From the NCBI GenBank assembly GCA_029204225.1, contig CM055092.1:63909425-63973424 (forward strand): a stretch of 64,000 nt of DNA, written 5' to 3'. A model generated the notes under the pieces. That model did no database searches, was not told the DNA's origin, and worked only from the letters and a program-made list of their open reading frames with translations. Positions 1 through 9,966 of the stretch are shown piece by piece; position 1 is the first letter of the stretch; every line of letters begins with the position of its first letter. Source of the DNA: Diphasiastrum complanatum. Its lineage: Eukaryota; Streptophyta; Lycopodiopsida; Lycopodiales; Lycopodiaceae. The position numbers and the translations under genes were made by a program.

Positions 1-21
1 TATATGTTGCTAAGATGGTAG

Positions 22-187
22 ACTTAGAATTTGCTTCAAACAGGAACACAGATCATGCTACACAGTAACACAGACATGAAACACTCTCCACAGCAAGCTC
101 ACATAGCAACTGTATTTCTCAAAATGAAATTACACTGTACATATAGTTGTTCACTCAGGCAACCCATGCATGACCCAGATTGCCGCC
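22..187 (-). repeat. LTR fragment of copia family A
   Basis: This is the reverse complement of the 3' part of the family A LTR seen complete at 35746-36020 and 41448-41714. It starts with ACTTAGAATTTGC, the complement of the family's LTR terminus, and runs to the complement of the GGTCATGCATGGGTTG stretch. Similarity stops near 187, so this is a fragment, not a full solo LTR. Confidence 0.85.
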
Positions 188-430
188 CTTCGGCTTTTTC
201 GCCTTTCGGAAAAAGCGACACCTACCATTAGAAAAGGGACACTGTCCTACTGTAGCATTTTTCACCTCTTTAGAAAAAAGGGCATTTCCCTTAGAAAAGA
301 TTTCTGCCATACTGTCATGTTTTTTGCCTTTCGCAAAAAAGCAACACTATCTTTAAATGCCTTAAAATCATTTTCAGATCTACCTTTGCGTTTTTTCTTT
401 TTTTCGAGAAAAAGCGAAGGTGCCCTTAAA
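188..430. repeat. Cluster of T-run/A-run hairpins
   Basis: Several short inverted repeats pair a T-run with an A-run around a CCTTTCG-type loop: near 193-216 (GCTTTTTC against GAAAAAGC), near 318-343 (TTTTTTGC against GCAAAAAA) and near 390-415. The loop sequence is shared between at least two of them, so they look like copies of one hairpin. Function unknown; decayed LTR sequence is possible. Confidence 0.45.
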
Positions 431-1701
431 AAGCAAAGGTGTCCTCAAAAACAAAAGGTGACACTGCCCTTAAAAACTTAAAAGGGTCTTTAAGCAAAAG
501 TGAAGGCCTGTAGCGTGAAGGTACAAGCGCATCAGGTAGAAGACGAATGATTCACAAAGGAGTTGGATAGAAAACTGGAATCAGTTTCGACTAAGGCTAA
601 TGCATTTCTTTTGATAAGATCTTCTAACTTAATCAGTCCCTAGATTGATCACATAAAGAGATCAACGAAGGATGAAGAAGACGCCAGATGAAAAAACATA
701 CAATCACGGACAAGCATATAGGCATACAGTTTGAGATAGCTCCAGAGTGAGTTTATGATTAGCAGTAGCTATTCATACTATTTGAAAGAAGAGATCATCT
801 CTCTCGAGCGCTCAACGCGTTGATCTGGAAAACAGACAATGCTCAAGATTGTATTATAAATTCAGTTCTAATATAGAAGCAATTTTCTCAATGTTCTGTT
901 CGTTTGATGTGTATGATCTGTAGAATTTGAATGCATGCTATTATTAGATAATTTCCATTGTTTGTCTTATTCAATATTATCTATTGTTTACAGGTTTAAT
1001 TTTTACAACAGATCATTAGAATCAATCTGGAGCTTGGAAGAGAACTAGACCGTAGTGAGAAGTAGTAGCTACTCCTGCCAAGTCGATTCTATTACGGGCA
1101 TTTTATTCCGCATCAGTGGATCTCTGAACACGATTGCCATCATCAGGCAGTCGGGTCGGGAGCCCTGCCGTGGATTCGAGGTGCAATCAAATCAATTTCC
1201 CATCAACAACGGAGTTTGACTTTTCAACTGACAACCTAACAAGATCACTTACAAAGAAAATGAAAATTGTATTAAGAAAAAGAACAAAGATGGCATAGGC
1301 ACATGCCAGACAATATATAACATCAACGAAGGTGAAAGTGAGAAACAAGAGATGGGGATGGACCTCACACAAATAGTGCAAGGGGTGGGCACCCATTGTG
1401 GACTTGCTTATGGGATCACACCCAGGGCTTAGTAAAAACTAAGAGCTGATTCATGATTTAGTCTTGAGTTTTTAACTTGACCTTTAAATTACCAATCAAT
1501 TACGCGAGTATAGTTTTCATTTTGAATAAACTACTTGACACTACAACTTCCCACTTTAGTTGTGTTGGCAAGAGCTTTGAGACCACATGTGAAGAAACAA
1601 AATGTTTCTAGTGCAAAGCCTTGCTAGCTCTCCACTCTAATTTTGATGGAAAAGACACAAGAGACGAAATTGTTCACGAATTTTTGTCTGTCTTGAATCT
1701 C
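431..1701. other. No gene recognised
   Basis: I see no supported coding region. Short ORFs here have no recognisable domain. The stretch near 1020-1175 has a locally different, GC-richer composition but no identifiable feature. Confidence 0.4.
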
Positions 1702-1789
1702 GTGTAAAAATGCAGTGTCGCCTTTCTCGCATTTTTTGCTTGCCAGAATTTATGAGTAAAAATATAGAGTCGCATTTCTCGCATTTTTC
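1702..1789. repeat. Imperfect tandem repeat, period 52
   Basis: Two units, 1702-1737 and 1754-1789, share the pattern G(T/A)GTAAAAAT followed by TCGC(C/A)TTTCTCGCATTTTT. Each unit can also fold, since AAAAATGC faces GCATTTTT. No coding content. Confidence 0.6.
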
Positions 1790-2519
1790 AAAGTGCCTCA
1801 AATGTTAAGGAAATGACTCTGGCAAAGTGTGGGACTACCCTAAATGAGATTTAAGGACACTGTCAGGTTTTTTTTTGCAAAAAGCTGACACTGTGGCAGT
1901 TTTAGTTCATTTCTGCAGAGTAACAGTTTTAGTTCATTTATGCAAACAGACTGTTTATGGCCAATTTGCACCGCTTATCAACAATCGATTTCTGAAAAGG
2001 AATTGGATGAATGCCAGCGAAACCAGCCAACTGGCAATCGCATTTGATGACCTGATTAGTTAGTATAGATCAGTTGTTCATACATCTCATTATCAATGAT
2101 CAAGTTCTGAAGTGGCGCATCAACATTGTGAATTGTGAAGGAGTTGAGTGTTATTACACGACGCTTCCTATGCTCTTATCAAGCAAATCATTCACAATCA
2201 GAGAGTATTGTTGTTAGCTCTCTATCCAACTTTCAAGCTTGAACTCTCTTGAGCATTCTAGCTCAGTCTTTTAGAAATTTATTTTAGAGTTGCTATTGTG
2301 CTACTACTTATCAGCAGAGCTGCTTATTATCAAACTTATTCTTAGTTACTCAGAGACAACTTACAGTGCGCAGTTTCTATCCACTATTGTTTTGCGCTTA
2401 TTAGCATCTGATTTTGTTTTTGTGAATCAATATTATCTTCTTATTGCGTTCAGTATATGTCAGAATGCATGCATCTCTGTATTGTTTTTGTAACTGATAA
2501 AAATTGTTTGAGAATTCAA
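1790..2519. other. No gene recognised; probably LTR sequence
   Basis: AT-rich sequence with no supported ORF. It leads without a break into the LTR-H-like end at 2520-2685, so much of it may be the body of a diverged LTR of that family. I could not fix a left boundary. Confidence 0.3.
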
Positions 2520-2685
2520 TACTTTATGTTTGGCTACGTAATCACTTAGTATCTAGCGATTTCAAAGTTAGTTGCTAAAGAATGAATGTGATTTTCATCA
2601 CTACTGCTTTGTTTAATTTTTGATAGGCGTAGTCATGCATTGGAAGTAGGAAGTTTCCGCATTACATTCTCTATCCTATTTCCAA
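2520..2685 (+). repeat. End of an LTR related to copia element H
   Basis: Two exact blocks, 2526-2544 (TTTGGCTACGTAATCA core) and 2621-2638 (TAGGCGTAGTCATGC core), recur in inverted orientation at 43351-43369 and 43284-43301, inside the LTR of element H. The piece ends TTTCCAACA, matching the TCCAACA terminus of that LTR. It is followed directly by the coding remnant at 2686, so it reads as an LTR 3' end or a solo LTR. Confidence 0.6.
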
Positions 2686-3628
2686 CAAGGAGGAGTCTCC
2701 TCAACACATGATTTCAAGGGGATCTTCAAGAGAAAGGACGAGTCTTTATGGATCACTATACATGGCAAAGAGGGGCAATTTTTAGGTTGTATCTACTGCA
2801 ACACATTCACATTTGATTCTCTTCCATTACTTGATGCAATACTAGCTTTGTATGATGCCTATTGTATGGACATGTTTCTTGTCATTTATGGCTTAGATAT
2901 GTTTCCAAAATATTTTGAAAGCAAGAGATTATGTCATCAAAAGTATGCTCTTGGATCTAGTAAGAGCAAGAATGAGTTTTCTACTCATAGTTTGAAAAAT
3001 CATGTTTTTACATGTGTGAGGCAAATTGTAAACTTCTCTTGAGATTAAGTGAAGCATCCAAAGAGGACACTTACATCCTTGAGAAAGTATCTAGCCCCAA
3101 AAGTATAGAGATAACATTTGATATCAAGATTAGATTCATCATGGAGAAAGTTCATAGTACGTGGACTAGTCAAGCTAGAATTGAAAATCTTAATAATCAT
3201 CACATTTACTCATCTTATGATCTTGATCTTCATGACCTTTGTGATGTTTGTGAGGCTTGGAAGCCTTGGATTTCTCTCTTTATGGTACAACCATCTTCAT
3301 GCAAGTGGAGTTTTTAAATCAAAGATCATCATCAAGCATGGAGGAAGCACAAGGATATAGTGGCAAATTGGTGGAATGCTCTTCAAGGATGTTGGCAAGT
3401 GATTTCTACCAAAGAAATCTTATCATGTATATGGTGAGGTTGCTGCTATGAAGGATCCCTTTCTTGATCTTTACTTCATATGTATACCAAAGGATCCACC
3501 CAACAAGTTTCACAAACTCCTTGGTTACCTTACCAAGCTAGATTTTGAGGAGTGTGGAAAATTATCAAAATCTAGCTTTGCTACTTTGTATTTTCTTGTA
3601 TGAGAGTAAATCTCACAAGTGAAGAGCA
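2686..3628 (+). pseudogene. Unrecognised coding remnant within an LTR element
   Basis: An open stretch from about 2705 to 3042 reads as a soluble protein (motifs such as SLWITIHGKEG, FTFDSLPLLDA, LVIYGLDMFPKYFE). It continues after a frame change at about 3012 and again near 3449-3600 (DLYFICIPKDPPNKFHKLL). I do not recognise the family. The region is bracketed by an LTR-H-like end on the left and an LTR-like unit starting at 3629. Its order of motifs and hydrophobic pattern loosely resemble the minus-strand ORFs at 41715-43118, which are also flanked by an H LTR and by a PPT plus LTR. Both could be coding regions of one non-autonomous LTR family; this comparison is by eye and weak. Confidence 0.35.
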
Positions 3629-4324
3629 TGTTCCCACATGTAAAAAATAATCAAAATAGATTAATCATGTTGACTTCAAGGGTTTGATAAAGATTTTGTA
3701 TCAAGCGTCTAGGTGTAGAAGTTTGATAGGGCCATTTTTGGCTTAGAAGGAAAATTGGTGAACTCCACTTGTAAAGCCATCATTTGTCCAAAAGTAGGAT
3801 ATGATGCAAACTCCAACTCGTTAGGCTTGTGACACATGTGCAAATGTAATTTGATGAGGGACACACTTCAAGTGTTGGCAAGAATCAATCACAAGTGAGA
3901 TTTTCATGAGAAGGGTCCAATAGAATTGTGAGGTGGATGCATCACTCATCCAATAGGATGTAGCATGGACTACCACAAGTTACTACTAGTATGATGATTT
4001 CCCTCATTATGTACTTAGTTTTTTTGAGAGATTGTGAATTTCTAGTCATTGGTGGATTCTCTCTCTACCCAAGGCTTGTTTGTTGCATTCTCTCTCTACC
4101 CGAGAGCTAGCACTTTTCATACTTAGTTTTTTGCAAGCACACTTACCACAAGTGTGTATGTACTTGCTTGATGATTGTATGCATATTGTAGTGTGTCTTT
4201 GCCTTGTGAAATTGAGATAGATCTTGATTATCAATCTAGGCTTGATCTATGTACAAGCATAATCATCACTTGTTAGGAGATCATTATCACACTCAAAGGA
4301 CACTCCACATGTGTGAATTTAACA
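3629..4324 (+). repeat. LTR-like unit, TGTTCCC...TTTAACA
   Basis: It begins TGTTCCCACATGT after a purine-rich AAGTGAAGAGCA that could be a polypurine tract, and ends CACATGTGTGAATTTAACA. The end, and the CTCTCTCTACCCGAG blocks near 4060-4100, resemble the 3' half of LTR B (for example 53654-54267). No primer-binding site follows, so it fits a 3' or solo LTR. Confidence 0.5.
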
Positions 4325-4559
4325 ATTTTGATATTGAAGTTTGATCTTGATATTGACTCAAAGTCAACTCAACAACTTTTGCCAATGACCCACTTCAAGA
4401 TTTTAGCTCACCGCCTTTGTCCAATGCAAGGACTCCCAGTATCTTAGTTAAAAATACACTATTTTAAAATGAATATTCCATACCAACCATCCAACTCTTT
4501 GCACTGCATCGTTTCACGACATCAATACTGAGATATTTTTAGCTATATTTTAGAACAAT

Positions 4560-5714
4560 TAACTATGCCATCAAGTGGCTCATGTGAGGCTCATGTGATG
4601 TTGAGGCTATGCAACAGAGCAAGAACCGCCACTCCAACCTGAGTAGTAGCAGTGGTATGGACCGGAAGAGGCAGTTGTTGATCCCACAATCAACGAATAT
4701 TAGGCGACCTACGATGCATAGCCTCAACATCAGGGAGGTAGGATCTATGGCTGCTATGGATGCAGCAAAGTCCACCGAATTGCGGAATGTCCTTATAAGG
4801 AATAGTATATGATCTTTTGCCGAGAATGCAGGAATTGCTACAAGAATTGCCCAATTCAACCTGAAATGAGTGCACCCTTGAATTTGATCTCAATACAATC
4901 GACAACAATTCCAAGAAGAACGCCATAGGAAAAGCAAGACACCCATGTTCTAGTTCTAGTAGTTACACGAGCATAGAAATGGAAGGGAGTGGCTCCATCT
5001 ACAATATCATCAGAATCAATGGCCGATGATCAACCCAAAGCAGAAGGACCATATTCTAATGTGAGGGAAGAAGGAAGCCAATATCAAAACATATGCCATT
5101 GGATATATGATGCACAGGCAGAGGAAGCAGCGCAAGCAAAGGAAAAACTAGTAGCACCTCAACCATCAAAATTACCAGCATCACCAGTCATCTCCCCATT
5201 GGGAACAAATCAAAATGATTGTTTGCACCATCATGAAGAGAAGTACCATTTCACATGGGTGAGCTTGATGTTCCACAATCGAGAATGCTCACAAGTTTGC
5301 TAGCTAGTCGCATGGACATATTTTTTGGAAAACTTTTGTGGATGGTGCACAAGCTAAAAGCATTCTGACAGATTGGCTCAATTCAGAGTCGGAACCAACC
5401 ACAAGGGAGCCCTTATACTATGCGGGCTATGAAGGAACAAGCAACATCCTCCATATTGGGGCAGCATGGGAAAGTGAGCGGTACAACATCACCATGTCGA
5501 TCAAGCACAAGAGGTTCGAGGATGAAGCAACAGTGGTAGATGGAGGATCAGATGTAAATTTGATCTCACTATCTTGTATCAGAAATGGGGTTTGCAAGGA
5601 TTGAAACCAGGGAAATTTGCTATCAAATTAGCAAATCAATCCTGTGTAAAACCAAAGAGTGTAATTGACAACATTCCGGTAAAAATAATGGGAATGTAGT
5701 TCGTAATCACCTTT
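4560..5714 (+). pseudogene. Ty3/gypsy gag-protease relic
   Basis: A Cys-rich stretch near 4817-4850 (CRECRNCYKNCPIQP) is a decayed gag zinc knuckle. It is followed by the gag-pro linker with SAPLNLISIQ and VVTRA, two in-frame TAG stops near 4927 and 4975, and at about 5528-5560 the retropepsin motif VVDGGSDVNLIS. After a frameshift near 5575, protease sequence (WGLQGLKPGKFAI) goes on to about 5712, where the LTR of copia element G interrupts it. This is an old Ty3/gypsy copy hit by G; no reverse transcriptase remains here. Confidence 0.75.
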
Positions 5715-6347
5715 TGTGAAAGATTCGACTAGTTTGATCATATTTGCTACATTTCGAGGCCAACTTTATTTTAGACTTAGAGTTTGACTTTACAAAGTTC
5801 ATTAGTCTAAATCTCATTTGAATAGACACTTTTTTAAAGTGTGGGAAAGTTAAAAGTTGAGTTTGAGTAGATTCAAATTTAAATGTTGAGTACATTGAAT
5901 CTAGACCCAAAAATAGTAGGATTTACATTTTGGAGGGAAAGCCAAGGTGCCAAATAGGGTTTGGCTATAAAAGGATGTAACTCGTGGAGAGACATATCTT
6001 CTCTCTTCTCTATATCATTTCATGCTTATACATGGTTCTCTTGGGTTCTACTATCCATTGGTGCACTATACTTGTGATTGCTTGCAATTCCATGTGTAGA
6101 ATGAAATACATTTGCTATTTATGGATCCACATGCGTGAAATACAGTAGCTTGCTAGTACTGTATGGACAACAATAGTACTTTATCTTTTGATTCATGTTT
6201 GATCAAGTTCTATTAGAGTTTGCATCTCATTTTGTGTACATGTGTAGATGTTGATTTTTTTACATTGGTGAGATTTGTAGAGTAGTTTCTTTTGTAATCC
6301 AAGATCCTTTATGGATTTGGATTATCATTGATCTGAAATCCTTTACA
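5715..6347 (+). repeat. 5' LTR of element G
   Basis: The 633-bp unit starts TGTGAAAGATTCG and ends CCTTTACA, directly before the primer site. A TATA-like GGCTATAAAAGG at about 5963-5974 is a plausible LTR promoter. The start resembles the minus-strand LTR at 35295-35728. Confidence 0.85.
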
Positions 6348-6359
6348 AGGTATCAGAGC
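6348..6359 (+). other. Primer-binding site of element G
   Basis: AGGTATCAGAGC follows the LTR directly. It differs at one base from TGGTATCAGAGC, complementary to the 3' end of plant initiator tRNA-Met and used by the other copia elements here. Confidence 0.8.
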
Positions 6360-6948
6360 TTGTGTTTCAGATTATGAAGGAGGAAATCATATCTATCAAT
6401 GATTTGGTGAAGATATCAAGGCTAGAGCATGCTAGAGAGGATTCTACACCAAAATCGAGTTTCTTGCATTTGTAGATTGAATATTTTGTAGATCAAAGTC
6501 CTATATAGGTTTATGAACTTGATCAATTCTGATTTTTGAATTCACATACTGGATTTGGCCAATTTTTGGATCATTGGATCAGCCTAAGTAGTGGCTAATA
6601 GATTGCATATCAAATTTTCAGCATTTGCATGTAGATTTGGAATAATCAATTTTTTGTGATTTTGTCAAAACTCTAATTTTAATTGGATCTCTAGATAGTG
6701 AGGTTGCTTGACTTCATTTGAGTTTGTTTCAATCTTAGGAAGTGGCAAGAGTCATTAAATTGAGGATAGATCATAGGTTGATCAAGATTTCATGATTCTA
6801 TGTGTTTATTTGCTTGGTATAAGTGCTAGAAGAGAATTTTTGAGATAGTTTCAAATCTTTGTGATTTCTTTTGAAAACATTTTTTGTTGTTCAAAGGAGT
6901 GCTTTTTGCATTCTAACATGCTGAAAAAGAAGATCATTTCATTACTAC

Positions 6949-7395
6949 ATGTCAACATCAAGTGGAGTCATGTTGGAAGCCAATGATAGACTTACCTCAA
7001 TTAACTATTCATTGTGGAAGGTGAGGATGGAATCACTTTTTGAGATGAATGATGTTTTGGATACTATTGTAGGTTTGGAAGAGAGACCAACAACACAACA
7101 AGATCAAATGAGGTATGATAAGAGGTCCAAAAGGGCTCTACACATGATCAAGATGAATGTTACCAATGAGCTTCTCAAGGAAGTTGGTAAGAGTACTTCA
7201 TCTAAGGATGGTTGGAATTCATTGAAGAAGCTTTATGAATCCAAGTCTACTTCTAGAGTGTTGACTCTAAGAAGAAAAATCTTTTCTTGTTTGCAAAAGA
7301 ATGAAGAAAGTTCAAGTACTTTTATCTTGAGGATGAAACCATTGAATAATGAGTTGGCTTGCATTGATGAGAGCGTTAAGGAAGGAGAGCTTATT
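6949..7395 (+). pseudogene. Copia gag N-terminal part, element G
   Basis: The frame from ATG 6949 encodes a copia gag start: LEANDRLTSINYSLWKVRMESL, then a helical region with ALHMIKMNVTNELLKEVGK and TSRVLTLRRK. It matches the gag of element C at 55930 along its whole length. The frame is open to ELI at 7395, where element T begins; the apparent stop a few codons later lies in T. Gag coats the RNA and forms the particle. The rest of the gene lies at 16420. Confidence 0.85.
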
Positions 7396-7440
7396 CATTA
7401 GAGGAGTTTTGAGCACCAAAAGGGCCTTTTGTCAAGATGT
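7396..7440 (+). repeat. Left terminal inverted repeat of element T
   Basis: CATTAGAGGAGTTTTG is followed by a less conserved part containing CCAAAAGGG. It pairs with the complement of 16375-16419. The outermost base is uncertain by about 2 bp because CA occurs both in the end and at the target. Confidence 0.7.
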
Positions 7441-7814
7441 TGTTTTTGACTTTTCAACTATTCAACGTACACTTGGCCCAGTGATATATTTACACCTGTG
7501 AAAGACCGTAACGTTGTTGCCGGTCGATCTCTTTTTTGGAACTTTTTGGTCATATTTTTATACAATTCAAAACTCCCGTTGGACAGGGTCCTGACTTGTG
7601 ATTGGACCGTAATTGCTGCCCGTGAGTTTCCTAAGTGCCCCGGACCTAACACTTGTGGTTAAAGTAAGTCTATTTTGATCTAACCGTAGTTAGACTAACT
7701 TATATGATTTACGAAAGACCGCTAGCATTTATTACAAATTTGGTTATTTATTTTCATACTGATTCAACTACATTTTGTTTCAGACCCTGTTGTTCATCTT
7801 TTTTTAGCATTGCA

Positions 7815-8397
7815 ATGGCTTTCGGAAGCCGTAGACCATGAAGCAATATTGTCTCAGTTTTTGTTTGTAATGAAAAAGACTCTAATGGCTCTTGGATACC
7901 ACGTATCTATAGGAAATTTTACTAGGTTCTCATGCATCCCTCCTCAAGAGGTGTTTTTGGTAAAAAGAGAAAATCAAATACGGATTATAGAAATTTTTGG
8001 AAAGGTAGAAAATTAGACTTCAAAGTTTCACCCGGTGGTCGATCCATTTCAGAGGTCTTGATTCAACATGTCTACATGCATAAATGCAATTGTAAGTTTT
8101 GGAGAATTTTTTGCTTTGAGCTTTGCATTAATCATTTAGATCTGTATTTGAGTATTTAAATGACATATAGTTTTATGGATTTGTGCAGATTTGTATCCAT
8201 CAAGCATAATCGAATGACAACCTATACAGTCCCTTGTCGGCATCATGGATTTACACACCATCCAGTTTAGGTGGAAAACTACAGGCGATATCATTATTCT
8301 CTTTCTCAAGCGAAGAATGGATTCCCCCAGATTCCACCATAGTAGAGAGCTTCCGATCAAGGTTTTTCATGGACATTCAAAACTGTATGAAATGTAG
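7815..8397 (+). pseudogene. Two-exon gene of element T, unknown product
   Basis: Exon 1 runs from ATG 7815 in a frame containing MHPSSRGVFGKKRKSN (from 7932) and FKVSPGGRSISEVLIQ, to 8091. A canonical intron follows (GTAAGT at 8092, TTTGTGCAG ending 8188, 97 bp). Joined across it, the frame runs to TAG 8395-8397 with LPIKVFHGHSKLYEM near the end. Stops interrupt the frame: two in exon 1 (near 7839 and 7926) and one TGA in exon 2. The basic KKRK stretch hints at a nuclear or nucleic-acid-binding protein; I recognise no domain. Upstream exons are possible. Confidence 0.4.
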
Positions 8398-8859
8398 CAT
8401 AGGTTCAAAAAACAATAGATTGCACTGGTTTTTGCCTATTGCAATTTTTGTTGATTTTTTGTTGAATGTAATATTTGTAAAACAGTGACAATGTTTATTT
8501 GTAGTGATTTAACAGACAATATATTATCAAGCCTCCTTGATGATCATTGGGATAAAAAGAGTAATGGCAATATTGAGTGCATAGTTAATAGATCGTCAAT
8601 GAAATTTAGATATCTTATAGAAAAACAAGTGCTTTCTTTTAACATTTTATTATAGAAGATGGTCCAAAGTTGGCAACAGATGGAAAGCATTGGATCAGAA
8701 TTTTACAGTGAATCATCAAGATCAAATAGAAATTCAACTGAGAAAAAATAACATTTCATGCCGATACTGATGAATCGCATTTGTTGATACCTTAGGACAT
8801 TGAAACTGCAAAAAAAAATATCAAGTGTATGTATGTATTAGCCAATGTTTTAAAATACA
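8398..8859. other. Spacer in element T
   Basis: AT-rich sequence between the first gene of T and the promoter of the histone-like gene. No ORF with recognisable content. It may hold 3' untranslated sequence of the upstream gene. Confidence 0.35.
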
Positions 8860-8970
8860 GACGTGCAGATTCACACATGCGTATACAGACATGTGGTTCC
8901 ACATGTCAGCTATTGACTGGGCCACGTGTCACTGGTATTCACACGTGCCAATTTTCCTCCCCTATATAAG
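8860..8970 (+). promoter_or_regulatory. Promoter 1 of element T: ACGTG array plus TATA box
   Basis: Palindrome-like ACGTG and ACATGT cores occur about every 15-20 bp (ACGTGCAG, GACATGTGG, CCACATGTC, GCCACGTGTC, ACACGTGCC). They are followed by CCTATATAAG at 8961-8970, a good plant TATA box, about 300 bp upstream of the ATG at 9271. CACGTG-type elements (G-boxes) are bound by plant bZIP/bHLH factors. The same arrangement precedes the gene at 11490. Confidence 0.7.
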
Positions 8971-9046
8971 TCCATTCCCGGGGATTGTACAGGTTTTTGC
9001 ATAATTTGTTGGCACGTTTGATTGCATCCATACGAAATGCATCCGT

Positions 9047-9117
9047 GATATCGCCATCACGCGAACGACCTCCTCCCCATGCCTGTTCCTTACACCCTCT
9101 TGCTTCGTAGCGATATC
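9047..9117 (+). promoter_or_regulatory. 71-bp palindromic module, copy 1
   Basis: The left arm GATATCGCCATCACGCGAA and the right arm ending TAGCGATATC are complementary around a C-rich loop. It lies in the presumed 5' leader of the H3-like gene. It is the first of four modules of identical 71-bp length (9047, 9132, 11312, 11394). It could act as an RNA hairpin or a protein-binding palindrome; unproven. Confidence 0.75.
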
Positions 9118-9131
9118 AGCTTGACTTCCCC

Positions 9132-9202
9132 AGTATCGCCATCACGTGAGCCCCTGCCTCTCCCCATCTGACTCTACCACTCTCTCGCGTTATGGCGATA
9201 TC
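9132..9202 (+). promoter_or_regulatory. 71-bp palindromic module, copy 2
   Basis: The arms GTATCGCCATCACGTGAG and CTCGCGTTATGGCGATATC are nearly perfect complements. It starts 85 bp after copy 1 and ends 68 bp before the ATG at 9271. Confidence 0.75.
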
Positions 9203-9270
9203 ATGGTTAGAGTTCTCAGTGTCTCTTCTGCTGTGTCTCTGTCCTCGCGTAGTATAGATATTCGGCCTCA

Positions 9271-9966
9271 ATGGCTCGGACAAAACAAACCGCTAGGCTT
9301 ACCAGTTTTGTTCAACCGTCCCGTCCCCAGACATCTAAACCCGTATGTCCGCAAAGACGCGATAGACCTAGCCATCCATGGTTGAGGGACATCAGGGCCT
9401 TGCATGGGAGCACCAAACTTCTGATCCCGAAAGCAGCCTTCTACCGGGCTGTGAGAGAGGTTACACAAGACATGACCACCCATCTGCCCTATGTAGTGAG
9501 GTGGAATATCACTGCATTGGAGGCCCTCCATACTGCATACGAGGATTTCCAGACGAAATTGTTTGAGGATTCGATGTTGTGCTCCATTTATGGCAAGAGG
9601 GTGACATTGATGGCCAAGGATATGCTTCTTGTCATGAGACTTCAAAACAGCTATGACAGTATTTTTAAGTCTGGATTCACACAGAGGCCAGTTCCTCTTG
9701 AAAGGGGGCCTGTCCCACCCCGCAAAAAGAGAAAGCAAGCACAGCCCAAGCGTTCGCAACCCAAGCCCAGGTCTCCCAGCTCTTCACCCTCACCTCCTCC
9801 CATTAGAAAAGATCTGGCTAGTACGTCCGCAATTCCACTGGTTGAGAGTCCTCCCGTAACCCCTGATCTTCAACTGCACGATTCTCTTTCTATACATGAG
9901 GATGACCTAAATACAGTGGTAGACATGATTGTTTTTTATGTTGATGCAACTGATAAAGAGTTGTAG
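9271..9966 (+). CDS. Histone H3-like protein encoded by element T
   Basis: The 231-residue product begins MARTKQTAR, identical to the H3 tail through R8; then H3 K9 is replaced by Leu. Residues about 31-125 match the H3 histone fold: LRDIRALHGSTKLLIPK (alpha-N/alpha-1 entry), AFYRAVREVTQD (alpha 1), ALEALHTAYEDFQTKLFEDS (alpha 2), LCSIYGKRVTLMAKDMLLVMRL (loop 2/alpha 3). By hand alignment the core is roughly 40-45% identical to canonical H3, with about four extra residues in loop 1. A longer loop 1 is also seen in centromeric H3, but the canonical tail argues against a plain CenH3. A basic, Pro/Ser-rich tail (PRKKRKQ) follows. TAG at 9964 ends the ORF, but the next residues in the same frame lead into a C48 protease domain, so the ancestor may have been a fusion. 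It is expected to act in the nucleus. Frame intact; no intron in this part. Confidence 0.88.
   Translation: MARTKQTARLTSFVQPSRPQTSKPVCPQRRDRPSHPWLRDIRALHGSTKLLIPKAAFYRAVREVTQDMTTHLPYVVRWNITALEALHTAYEDFQTKLFEDSMLCSIYGKRVTLMAKDMLLVMRLQNSYDSIFKSGFTQRPVPLERGPVPPRKKRKQAQPKRSQPKPRSPSSSPSPPPIRKDLASTSAIPLVESPPVTPDLQLHDSLSIHEDDLNTVVDMIVFYVDATDKEL

Noticed and set aside
9268-9759. 163-codon minus-strand ORF
   Set aside because: It is the antisense of the H3-like gene; its product has no recognisable domain, while the plus strand gives a clear histone fold.
9271-9966. H3-like ORF as an ordinary host histone or centromeric H3 gene
   Set aside because: It lies well inside the inverted ends of T, shares its leader modules with another T gene and continues into a C48 protease frame. 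A recent capture from the host remains possible, but not a normal host locus.
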